Source: Chitinophaga sancti (GTDB taxonomy: Bacteria; Bacteroidota; Bacteroidia; Chitinophagales; Chitinophagaceae). Taken from it: a stretch of DNA of 64,000 nucleotides. Below, piece after piece: positions 26,769 to 36,000 of the stretch. Positions within the stretch are counted from its first letter, which is position 1, and every line of letters begins with the position of its first letter. A program made the position numbers and the translations under genes. The stretch is from assembly GCF_034424315.1 (NCBI RefSeq), contig NZ_CP139972.1, forward strand, positions 5,270,001 to 5,334,000, written 5' to 3'. A model generated the notes under the pieces. The model did not search any database. It worked only from the letters and a program-made list of their open reading frames with translations, and had not been told where the DNA came from.

Positions 26769-27692
26769 CTATACTAAATCAATATCGAAATTCACTAATT
26801 CTACGAATTGTTCCAGTCTTGCTGAAATATCTGCCTGTGTAATCGTCTTCAGGCGATCAGCACCAAACTTCTCCACACAGAATGAAGCCATTGCAGAACC
26901 CACAATAATCGCAGTCTTCATGTTTTCAAAAGAGACATCCTTTGTCTTTGCAAGGTGACCAATGAAACCACCAGCAAATGTATCACCAGCACCGGTTGGA
27001 TCATACACATCTTCCAGCGGCAATGCAGGTGCAAAGAATACATGATTGTCATGGAACAGGAGCGCACCATGCTCTCCTTTCTTAATGATCAGGTAACGTG
27101 GACCCATTGTCAGGATCTTACGCGCCGCCTTCACTAATGAATATTCACCAGACAGCTGACGAGCTTCTCCATCATTTACCAGCAGTACATCTACTTCTTT
27201 CAGTACTTTTTTCAGATCATCCAGAGCAACCTCCATCCAGAAGTTCATTGTATCCATTACAATGAGTCTTGGCCTTGTCTTCATCTGCCTGATTACTGAC
27301 ATCTGTACCTGTGGGGTCAGGTTCCCTAAGATCAGGAACTCGCTACCCTGGTAGTTTTCAGGAATTACAGGGTTGAAATCCCCCAGTACATTCAGCTCAG
27401 TGATCAGGGTGTCGCGGGTATTCATATCCATATGATACTTACCGGACCAGTAGAACGATTTCTCATCCTTTTTCACCTGTATCCCTTCCAGCTCTATGCC
27501 CTTGGCTTTCAGTGCTTCCAGTTCAGACTGAGGAAAATCCCCACCTACTACAGATACCTGATTGATAGGTTGAACGAAGTTGGATGCAGCCCATGCAATG
27601 TAAGTAGCAGAGCCACCTACGATTCTTCCGGACTTACCAAATGGGGTTTCTATATCGTCAAATGCCATAGTGCCTACAACTGTGAGCGACAT
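26769..27692 (-). CDS. PfkB-family carbohydrate/nucleoside kinase
   Basis: 307 residues. The ribokinase fold shows an N-terminal GGSATYIAWAAS substrate-side motif and the C-terminal catalytic/anion-hole motif DPTGAGDTFAGGFIGHL, with Asp as catalytic base. It would phosphorylate a sugar or nucleoside with ATP in the cytoplasm; the lack of a typical N-terminal D-xxGG sugar loop and the overall sequence are nearest to adenosine-kinase-like members, but the substrate is not certain. The stop lies 8 bases from the shared inverted repeat. It probably has its own promoter rather than depending on the MATE gene. Confidence 0.88.
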   Translation of the reverse strand: MSLTVVGTMAFDDIETPFGKSGRIVGGSATYIAWAASNFVQPINQVSVVGGDFPQSELEALKAKGIELEGIQVKKDEKSFYWSGKYHMDMNTRDTLITELNVLGDFNPVIPENYQGSEFLILGNLTPQVQMSVIRQMKTRPRLIVMDTMNFWMEVALDDLKKVLKEVDVLLVNDGEARQLSGEYSLVKAARKILTMGPRYLIIKKGEHGALLFHDNHVFFAPALPLEDVYDPTGAGDTFAGGFIGHLAKTKDVSFENMKTAIIVGSAMASFCVEKFGADRLKTITQADISARLEQFVELVNFDIDLV

Positions 27693-27737
27693 GCGTAATA
27701 CGTTTTAATTAATAGGTTTAGAAATTTTGAACACGCG

Positions 27738-27767
27738 CAAAGGTATTAAACTTTTACCCGCTTCCAC
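27738..27767 (-). promoter_or_regulatory. Candidate promoter of the PfkB kinase gene
   Basis: On the minus strand TACCTTTG (27738-27745) is a perfect -7 element; exactly 19 bases upstream is GTG, one mismatch from TTG. The -33 part lies in the end of the MATE gene. Confidence 0.45.
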
Positions 27768-29155
27768 CATCCTTTCCGGAATATGATGATACTTGCTATA
27801 GCCATCGCGGATTCTGCAGCTGCTATGGCAGTAAAAGCACCGGCTGGCCCCCACTCGTAATGTACTGCCAGGACCCATGCCAGCGGCATCTGGAACATCC
27901 AGAACCCGACGAGGTTAATGATCGTAGGGGTACGGGTATCACCTGCTCCATTAAAAGATTGGGATAATACCATCCCATATGCATAGAAAATATACCCCAT
28001 GCTCACCAGCTGTAAGGCCTGTGCACCATAGGCAACTACCGCTTCCTCCTGGGTGAACAACTGGATCACCGGCCTTGCCAGCAATATAAAGAAGAGAGAT
28101 ACACCGCCTAAAAAGATCATATTTAGGAAAGCAGCTCTCCATACTGAACGTTCGGCCCGCTCCGGTTGTCCGGCACCCAGGTTCTGGCCTACCAGCGCCG
28201 CTGCTGCATTGGCCATACCACTAGCCGGCAATATGGTAAAGATCACGACCCTGATGGCCACGGTATACCCTGCCACGGCTTCTTCGCCAAATCGGGCTAT
28301 CAGCCGTACCAGGAAAATCCAGCTCGTTGTGTTGATCAGCATCTGGGCAGTACTACCCATAGCGATCTTCAACAACTTACCGATCACCGGGAAATCTGGT
28401 TTTAAATGATGTATAGAAATCCTGATCAGGCCTTTACCGCCAAACAGGTTATACAACTGATAACATACGCCTACCCCACGGCCTATACAAATAGCCAGTG
28501 CAGCACCTGTCAAACCCATAGCAGGTATTGGGCCCAGGCCATTGATGAGCAATGGACATAATATGATGTTGACGATATTCGCAATCCAGAGAGAACGCAT
28601 TGCCATTGCGGCATCGCCCACACCTCTGAAAATACCATTGATGAGAAATAGTAATACGATCAACAGGTTACTCCCCATAATCATACGGGTGTAGATATTA
28701 CCATGTTCCACTACATCGGCCGGCGCCCCCATCAGGGAAAGCAGGTCAGGGGCAAATATCACCCCAATTATGCTGATCAGCACTGAAAACACCAATGCGA
28801 TATACAATGACTGCACCGCACTGTGCGCCGCTGCATCAGGGTTCTTTTCCCCTGTACGTCGTGCTACCACCGCCGTGGCCGCCATACTCATACCAAATGC
28901 GATCGTGTATACAATGGTCAATATAGATTCAGTTAAACCTACCGTAGTAATGGCATGTGTACCCAGTTTGCTTACAAAGAATATATCTACTACTGCCAAC
29001 AGTGATTCCATCACCATTTCCAGTATCATGGGTACCGATAATAAAAATATAGCCCGGTTAATACTACCGGTCGCGAATTCAGTCTCTGTGCCGGATACTG
29101 CGGATATAAATAACCGGAATACCCTGCGCAGACGATTGTCAGCTGCCTGCTGCAT
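27746..29155 (-). CDS. MATE-family multidrug/organic cation efflux transporter
   Basis: 469 residues from the ATG at 29153-29155; a GTG 26 codons upstream keeps the frame open but adds a poorly fitting segment. About twelve helices in two similar halves (FLLSVPMILEMVMESLLAVV and later IGKLLKIAMGSTAQMLINTT) match the NorM/DinF-like fold of the MATE family, which exports drugs or metabolites in exchange for sodium or protons across the inner membrane. It stands upstream of, and on the same strand as, the PfkB gene. Confidence 0.93.
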   Translation of the reverse strand: MQQAADNRLRRVFRLFISAVSGTETEFATGSINRAIFLLSVPMILEMVMESLLAVVDIFFVSKLGTHAITTVGLTESILTIVYTIAFGMSMAATAVVARRTGEKNPDAAAHSAVQSLYIALVFSVLISIIGVIFAPDLLSLMGAPADVVEHGNIYTRMIMGSNLLIVLLFLINGIFRGVGDAAMAMRSLWIANIVNIILCPLLINGLGPIPAMGLTGAALAICIGRGVGVCYQLYNLFGGKGLIRISIHHLKPDFPVIGKLLKIAMGSTAQMLINTTSWIFLVRLIARFGEEAVAGYTVAIRVVIFTILPASGMANAAAALVGQNLGAGQPERAERSVWRAAFLNMIFLGGVSLFFILLARPVIQLFTQEEAVVAYGAQALQLVSMGYIFYAYGMVLSQSFNGAGDTRTPTIINLVGFWMFQMPLAWVLAVHYEWGPAGAFTAIAAAESAMAIASIIIFRKGWWKRVKV

Positions 29156-29353
29156 TGTCAATTTGTTAAAGAAGTTAGCAATGAGAATTGGTACGGCTGT
29201 ACCGTAAAATTTGGAGGTCGAAAGAAGGATCACGGACGTACCGGATCGGGAATTACATTTTCATAGTTCGTCAGTTGAAGGCTACGAAGGTAGTTTTTTT
29301 ATTGTAAAAATAAGGGGAGGGGAGGAGGACCGCTGTCTACATACAAAACTCAT

Positions 29354-29752
29354 ATGTTTATGTTTACTAAAATGAAACCCGTTATCCTCTCATTAGCTGT
29401 AATCGTAGCAACAGTTATTGCCTGCTCTAAAGAGCAACAACAAGCCCTGTTGGACAAGGACAAAATTGCAGCAGATGCTGCCCTTAAAGGTGATAGTACG
29501 CATCTGCCAGGAGACAGTACGCACTTACCAGGTGATAGTACACATTTACCAGGCGATAGTACCCATCTGCCTCACGACAGTACGCACCTGCCTCCGCATG
29601 ACAGTACGCATTTACCTCCACATGACAGCACCTACCTGCCTCCGCACGACACCCTTCCTCACTTCCCGCACGATACTACCGGGCTGGGTGATTCTACGGG
29701 TGTTCCTCCTGTTGATACCTTTGCAACACGCCGCTTGCATGGCAGACATTAA
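29354..29752 (+). CDS. Lipoprotein with short DSTHLP tandem repeats
   Basis: 132 residues. A lipoprotein signal ends in VIACSKE (Cys near residue 24), so the mature protein is probably lipid-anchored. From about residue 46 it consists of seven or eight copies of a seven- to eight-residue unit, DSTHLP followed by G, H or PH, then a looser DTLPHFPHD part and a basic end. The repeat DNA units are 21-24 bases long. The His content suggests metal binding, which is inference. I recognise no family. The ATG of MKPVILS (six codons inside) is an equal candidate start. Confidence 0.7.
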   Translation: MFMFTKMKPVILSLAVIVATVIACSKEQQQALLDKDKIAADAALKGDSTHLPGDSTHLPGDSTHLPGDSTHLPHDSTHLPPHDSTHLPPHDSTYLPPHDTLPHFPHDTTGLGDSTGVPPVDTFATRRLHGRH

Positions 29753-29810
29753 TATCTAAAGGGATGTTCTTAATGTTGTTTCGTGTTGACAGTAACGAAA
29801 CCTCTAAAAA

Positions 29811-29842
29811 AATAATGGCCGGTCTTTCAACCGGCCATTATT
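29811..29842. terminator. Bidirectional terminator hairpin
   Basis: AATAATGGCCGGT pairs exactly with ACCGGCCATTATT (13 base pairs, 6-base loop). Six A residues precede it, giving a U run on the minus strand, so it best suits the OmpA-like gene. A further CCCACC/GGTGGG hairpin lies at 29874-29889. Confidence 0.78.
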
Positions 29843-29907
29843 ATGATGGTCCTCTTATTGTTAGGATATGGCTCCCACCTTGTGGTGGGGGTAACCTTCT
29901 TTATAGA

Positions 29908-31917
29908 TTATTGCGATAACTGGGTTACGCGCAACACCTTGAATTCTGTTCTTCTATTCAGCTGTCTGCCTTCAGGGTTATCCTTACCATTAGGCAGTGT
30001 ATTCGGTGCAATTGGCCTGGATTCACCATACCCTTTCGCGATCATGCGGGATGACGGAATACCCCTGCTTATCAGGTAATCTACACATGATTGAGCCCTG
30101 CGCTGAGATAATTTCATATTATATTCATCCTTACCCTTACTATCTGTATGGGCACTCATTTCGATGATAATATTCGGATTATCCTGCATAATAGAAACTA
30201 CTGTATCAAGTACAATCAGAGATTGCGGACGCAGGGTCGCTTTATCGAAATCGTAGTAGATATCTTTCAAGATAATTGGCTTGCCAATTTCATATCGTTT
30301 CAGGCAGATGGTGGGGCTTTCCATGGAATCTACTTTCTCCAGCTGGTCTGTATTGATATAGATCGCTTTGGAGAAGTAATTTTCTTTCTCTGCCATGATC
30401 TTGTAATTCATCTTCAGATCTACTTCAAAACGATAACGACCGGTTTCATCCAGGGTTACCTGTTTTAGTACTTTTTGCTGAATCGTATCGATCAGGGTGA
30501 TCTTTGCACCTGACAATGGCAGGTTATTATCACAATCCATCACCATACCATGTATGGACTTAGAAATACGCTTAATGTTGAACAATTCCAGGCAGCATAC
30601 GGATTCTCTGTCAGAGCTGATATAACCACCGTTCATAGGATGTGCCCAATCAGAAGCAGTATAGTAAATATCATCCTTTGGAGAGTTCAGCGGCGCGCCT
30701 AAGTTCTTCGGCGCCGCCCAGCTACTGAAGTCCCCTTCGCTGGAATAGAAATCCAGTCCACCCAACCCTACTCTGCCATCAGAACTGAAGATCAGCATAT
30801 GCCTGTCGCCGTCATAAAACGGTGCCTGCTCCTCATCGCGGGTATTGATACCCGTACCCATGTTTCTCGCAGCGCCTGGCATGTTCTTGTCCAGCATACT
30901 ATACCAAAGGTCATTCTTACCCATCCCCCCGGGTCGGTTGGATGCAAACATCAGGTATTTACCATCAGCCGTTACAAAGGGCTGCATGGAGCTATATCCA
31001 TCTACGTTTACATTCTGCCCTAATGGCTTTGGTTCTGACCAGTTATTCCCATTGCGGGTGCTTACGTAGATAGCCGCCGCCTTTATCCCGTTCTTATTTG
31101 TCCAGCGGGTCAGGAAGATGGAATTACCATCTGGTGTGACCGCCGATACTCCCTGATCTACACCCTTTACTTCAGGCATTGCCAGGGGGCGGCTGTTGCT
31201 GAAAGCAGCATCCTTTCCATCGGCCTGAAATAAGCTGTTGATATAAGGGTTCTCTTTTTTCTTTTTTTCCAGTATGGTCGTATCGGGGCGGGAAGAGGTG
31301 TATAGCAGCAGGTTTTTTCCCAGCAGGGTAGGTGCATAGTTAGCACCACCTACGTTTACATCTCCGTTTAGTTTCGTTACGATATAACCCGGTGTACGGC
31401 TGGCCTCAGAGATAGCAAATTCGCAGCAGGCGATTTCCAATGCCGCACGCGTCGTGGTTTCATCTACCCTGGTATATTTATCTTTAAACTGTTTGAACTG
31501 GTCAATGGCCTCAGGATATTTACCATCTGCACGCAGGCACACCCCATACCAGAAGCGGGCCAGCGGGAACATATCAGGGTTATTATAGCTCACTACTTCT
31601 TCATAGTACTTCTCAGCATTACCAAAGTCATTGTACATGCGGTAAGATTCTGCGAGCCTGTACTTCACTGTTTCATAATCCCTGATCTTCCCTGTCTTCT
31701 TGTCTTTGGTGCCTGCCTGGTAGGGCAGAATTTCATTAGGATTTAATTTGAATGTGCCCAGTGCTCTCTGGTAATACTGTGCAGCAGAATAATAGTCTTT
31801 AGCTTCGTAATACACATCGCCTGTCCGCTTATAATCGTATACGTACTGCGCCTGTAAAGAGTTAACCACAAATAAGCAGCAAACGATGGCCAGCCAATAG
31901 TGTGAATTTTTTTTCAT
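29908..31917 (-). CDS. OmpA-family protein with TPR, PD40 and carboxypeptidase-like domains (PorE-like)
   Basis: 669 residues. A signal peptide (MKKNSHYWLAIVCCLFVVNSLQAQ) is followed by TPR-like helices (about 25-150: RTGDVYYEAKDYYSAAQYYQ), a PD40/WD40-like beta-propeller (about 190-430), a carboxypeptidase regulatory-like domain (about 455-530: GMVMDCDNNLPLSGAKITLI) and a C-terminal OmpA peptidoglycan-binding domain (SAHTDSKGKDEYNMKLSQRR). The same order is found in the T9SS protein PorE. It starts 16 bases after the PorP/SprF gene and shares its operon. It likely links an outer-membrane assembly to peptidoglycan. Confidence 0.92.
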   Translation of the reverse strand: MKKNSHYWLAIVCCLFVVNSLQAQYVYDYKRTGDVYYEAKDYYSAAQYYQRALGTFKLNPNEILPYQAGTKDKKTGKIRDYETVKYRLAESYRMYNDFGNAEKYYEEVVSYNNPDMFPLARFWYGVCLRADGKYPEAIDQFKQFKDKYTRVDETTTRAALEIACCEFAISEASRTPGYIVTKLNGDVNVGGANYAPTLLGKNLLLYTSSRPDTTILEKKKKENPYINSLFQADGKDAAFSNSRPLAMPEVKGVDQGVSAVTPDGNSIFLTRWTNKNGIKAAAIYVSTRNGNNWSEPKPLGQNVNVDGYSSMQPFVTADGKYLMFASNRPGGMGKNDLWYSMLDKNMPGAARNMGTGINTRDEEQAPFYDGDRHMLIFSSDGRVGLGGLDFYSSEGDFSSWAAPKNLGAPLNSPKDDIYYTASDWAHPMNGGYISSDRESVCCLELFNIKRISKSIHGMVMDCDNNLPLSGAKITLIDTIQQKVLKQVTLDETGRYRFEVDLKMNYKIMAEKENYFSKAIYINTDQLEKVDSMESPTICLKRYEIGKPIILKDIYYDFDKATLRPQSLIVLDTVVSIMQDNPNIIIEMSAHTDSKGKDEYNMKLSQRRAQSCVDYLISRGIPSSRMIAKGYGESRPIAPNTLPNGKDNPEGRQLNRRTEFKVLRVTQLSQ

Positions 31918-31933
31918 CCGTTATTATTTTGTT

Positions 31934-32944
31934 TTACAACCGTGGGCATATGAAGTATTCCTCTCCATACACTTTTTTCTTGCGGCTGATGAAAGACAGG
32001 GAAATTTCGAAACTGTTGCTGCCATTGACCAGCCTTCTCAGGTTGGAGGCGTTTACATCGTAACTAAGGCCCAGTACAAAATTTTTGAAATGGAAACCTG
32101 CGAATGGAATAGCTGAATCATTCAAGCGATAGTTACCACCTATGAGAAAGTCAAAGTCTTCATTTACCAGGAAGGATCCGTACAAACCAGCTACTATTTC
32201 TTCTGCATTACCCTGCCTCATATACATACCATTTGGCGTGAAGCTCAGCAGATCACTCACCTTGATACGGCTACCACCATGTGCCAGGTAGCGCACGGGT
32301 AGTTTCCTGTTTGCCCCTGTTACGAAAGGATCTACCGGTTGTGTGAGGTGGCCGGCAGAAACACCTACGAATGGATTGAACTGGTGACTGGGGTTACCAT
32401 CAAAGAACATGGCACCTGCTGCCGCATCGAATACATTGGAAGAGGTGGTATTGATATTTTCTCCGCTGGCTTTAGCAGGGTCAAAGCCGATCACAGGATC
32501 GTACTGGCTACCCAGCTGCCATTTGGAAGGATCGATACGACGATTGATCATACCAGCCTGTACGCCGAATACCAGCTGACTCGTACCGGTAGCACCAAAA
32601 CGCACGCCCCTGTAGGAGAAGCTGGCCATACCATTGAAGTAGTTGTAACCTGCATCACCAGCTTTCATGTTGGTAATATTGACACCGATACCTACATTGT
32701 TCGCTGCTGCGGCATCGAATGAGAAGCCCATTGTAGAGAAAGGTTTACCAATATTGACCCATTGGTTCCGATAATTGGCGGAAGCCCTGTAGTCTCCGTC
32801 TATTACACCTGTCAGTGCGGGGTTCAGCCACAAGGGGTAGGCATAGTATTGAGAAAAATGGGGGTCAACCTGTGCCCTGATTACTCCCGGCAGGAACGCT
32901 GCAGCCGCCATTAATACAATAGCGAGTATATTCTTATTCTTCAT
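31934..32944 (-). CDS. Type IX secretion system membrane protein, PorP/SprF family
   Basis: 336 residues. After the signal peptide (ILAIVLMAAAAFLPGVIRAQ) comes the family start DPHFSQYYAYPLWLNPALTG, followed by a beta-barrel with the usual ASANYRNQWVNIGKPFSTMG and C-terminal GLSYDVNASNLRR. PorP/SprF proteins are outer-membrane barrels; many are encoded next to a large T9SS cargo, and SprF is needed for the adhesin SprB. Here it directly follows the giant adhesin gene, separated by a strong hairpin. Confidence 0.95.
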   Translation of the reverse strand: MKNKNILAIVLMAAAAFLPGVIRAQVDPHFSQYYAYPLWLNPALTGVIDGDYRASANYRNQWVNIGKPFSTMGFSFDAAAANNVGIGVNITNMKAGDAGYNYFNGMASFSYRGVRFGATGTSQLVFGVQAGMINRRIDPSKWQLGSQYDPVIGFDPAKASGENINTTSSNVFDAAAGAMFFDGNPSHQFNPFVGVSAGHLTQPVDPFVTGANRKLPVRYLAHGGSRIKVSDLLSFTPNGMYMRQGNAEEIVAGLYGSFLVNEDFDFLIGGNYRLNDSAIPFAGFHFKNFVLGLSYDVNASNLRRLVNGSNSFEISLSFISRKKKVYGEEYFICPRL

Positions 32945-32973
32945 GGGAAGAGGTTTATCATTTAATATTAATA

Positions 32974-33002
32974 ACCGGGATAGTGTCTGCCACTATCCCG
33001 GT
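32974..33002 (-). terminator. Hairpin between adhesin and PorP/SprF genes
   Basis: A 12-base-pair perfect stem, ACCGGGATAGTG with CACTATCCCGGT, and a 5-base loop. On the minus strand it is followed by TTATTAATATT rather than a long T run, so it may be a partial terminator or mRNA-stabilising hairpin that sets the ratio of adhesin to its partners. Confidence 0.65.
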
Positions 33003-33013
33003 CTCTGTATTAG

Positions 33014-36000
33014 TTATCGTACAATGGTTATGGTACCTTTTCTGTTAACAACAGTTCCGTCGCGCAGGGTAGCTTTCAGTATGTAGATGTACACGCCCAC
33101 CGGTTGTGGAGTGCCACTCATCGTACCATCCCATCCTCTGGCCTGATCCCTGGTTTGATGGATCAGCTGACCGTACTGGTTATAGTAGGTCATAATAATT
33201 GAGGCAACCGTATTGCCGTATACATAGTGAATGTCATTGAAGCCATCTCCATTCGGTGTAAACACGTTTGGAATAAAGACTTTGTCGCCTTGCGGGTTCT
33301 TTGCTTCACCGGTTACAGCGTTGGACAGTGTACTTGTTTCACAGCTTTGGCTTCCCAGTGCTCTTACCTGTATTGTTACCTGCTGACCAGGAGTAAGTCC
33401 ATGCACGGTGTGCGTAGTACCATTGCTGCCGGAGCTTGGTGCAGTGAAGCTTGCCCCCTTATTCATGGTCACTTCATAACCGCTTGCACCGCTTACCGGA
33501 TCCCAGGTGAAGGTCACTGCATTGGTAGTGGTGAGCGCTGTGTCCACACTTACTACCGGCGCATCCAGCGCTGTGAGTACGGTCACTGTTGCCGCTACTC
33601 TTGTACCACTTGAACAACCACCTGCAGAAGCTACTTCCACATAGTAAGTAGTGGTAGTGGTGAGCGCTGGTGTTGTGAACGATGCACCGGTTGATACGGC
33701 TGTACCACCGGTAGCACTTGTATACCAGCTGAAGCGTGCACCGGTTGTAGTGGATGATGCTGTCAGCGTTGCTGAATTATTCGGGCAGATGCCGGCTTCA
33801 TTACCAGTTACCACAGCATTGTTACCAGGCGTTCCAATCGATACGGTGACGGCTGTACGGGTATTGCCCCGGCAACCATTCGGATTCTGCGCTTCCACGT
33901 AGTACATAGTAGTACCTGTGATGGCCGGGGTCGTGAAGCTGGAGCCTATGCCCACTGCTGTACCACCCGTATTCGTGGTGAACCACTGGTAAGTAAGCGT
34001 TGTATTTGGATTTTGTACCTGCAGGATTGCACTGCTGCCTGTGCAGGTTAAGACGGTTGCATTGACTACCAGAGGGGCAGTTGGTGTAGCATTGACTGTA
34101 ACCGGAACAGAAGTGCGGCTTACACTTACACAACCACCGGTAGCTGCTTCTACATAGTAAACTGTATTCGCAGTGAGTGCCGGTGTGGTAAAGTTTGCAC
34201 CTGTGAATACTGGTGTACCAGTTGTAGCAGTTGTATACCACTTATAAGCGTAACCAGAAACAGGGTTGGTCACTGCGAGCACGATCGTATTGCCTGAGCA
34301 GACTGTTGCACCAGTTGTAGCTACAGGAGCATCGATCGTATTGGTGATAGTTACTATTACACCTCTGCGGGCCAGGCTGCTACAACCTGAGCTGTTCAGC
34401 GCTTCCACATAGTAGGTAGTATTTGTGCTGAGCGCAGCTGTTGTATAATCAGGACCTGTAGAGAGCAGGTTACCCCCAGCTGGTGCATCGTACCAGCGAT
34501 AGGTAAGGGCTGCATCCGGATTCAGTACTGAAAGGGTAGCAGTACCGCCTACGCAGGTTGTTACATTGGTAGATACGACATCAGGTGTTGTAGCAGAATT
34601 ATCTACTACTATGCTGCCTGCTGTACGGGTAGCACTAACACAGGTGGTACCGATCATGGTTTGTACATAGTAGCTTGCATTTGCAGTGACTGCTGGCACT
34701 GTGTATACAGGACCAGTGAATACCAGGGTACCACCGTTAGCAGCAGTATACCATTGGTAAGCAGCACCTGTCTGTGGATTCAGTACTGACAATGTACCAT
34801 CGTTTCCAGCACATACTTTCACACTGCCAGATACCAGGGTTGGTGCATCAGGCGATGATCCGACTGTTACTGTAGCACTCACTCTTGCGCTGCTGCTGCC
34901 ACAACCAGAAGTTGTGCTCACCGCTTCCACATAATAAGTAGCCGTTGACGTTAGTACTGGTGTGGTGAAAGTAGCCCCGGCGAATACAGGTGTACCACCA
35001 GTTGCTGTTGTATACCAGTTGTAATCAATACCGGAGGTAGTAGATATCACTCGCAGCGTAGCGGTTGTACCGGAGCAGGTAGTGATATTGTTTGATTCCA
35101 GTACCGGAGTTGGTGCAGGTGTTGCCACCAGCACACTTACTCTTGCTCTTACAGCACTGCTACAGTTACCATTGCTGGCTTCTACATAGAAATCTGTATC
35201 AGTATTGATAACAGGTGTAGTGAAGCTTGTGCCTGAACCCAGTGATGTACCACCACTTGCTGTGGTATACCAGCGATAGGTAAATGCTGCATTCGGATTT
35301 TGCACAGAGAGCGATGTCGTATTGCCCTGGCATATGCTCACTGATGCAGCGGTCACGGTTGGTGTACCTGGAGATACGATGGCTACTACGCTGGCTTTTG
35401 CACGGCCTCCGCTGTTTACACAACCACTTGTGTTTGCAGCTTCTACATAGTAATCAGCGCTGGCTGTTACATTTCTGATAATAATAGTTGTACCGGAACC
35501 AATCAGGGTACCTGCTGTAGCAGCATCATACCACTGGTAGGTCACGCCGCTTTGTGGCGTAGATACTGACAGTGTTGCATCCTGACCGGTACATACGTTT
35601 ACGCTGGCTGCAGTCACTACCGGCTGATCCGGATTCAGGGCCACATTAGCAGTAGCGCTAACTCTTGCAGCACCTGCAGTACAACCGGATGCGGTGTTCA
35701 CAGCTTCTACATAATACACGGTAGATGTATTGAGTGCAGTGGTTGTATACGTTGCACCAGTGTGTACTGGTGTGCCACCGGTAAGGGTAGTGTACCAGTT
35801 ATAAGTAATACCAGTTGTACCGGATGTTACTGTAAATGTAGCCTGCCGGCCGGCGCAAATATTTACATTGTTAGCCTGCAGGGTTGGGGTTGGCGCACCT
35901 GCACCAACAGTTACAGTTGCTTTCACTCTTGTAGCGAGTGTACAGCTGCTGTTGCTGGTTGCTACATAGAAGGCAGTATCTGCTGTCAGCGGATTGGTCA

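Noticed and set aside
29156..29233. GTG start for the MATE gene at 29233
   Set aside because: The extra 26 residues do not resemble MATE N-termini; the internal ATG gives the usual family length.
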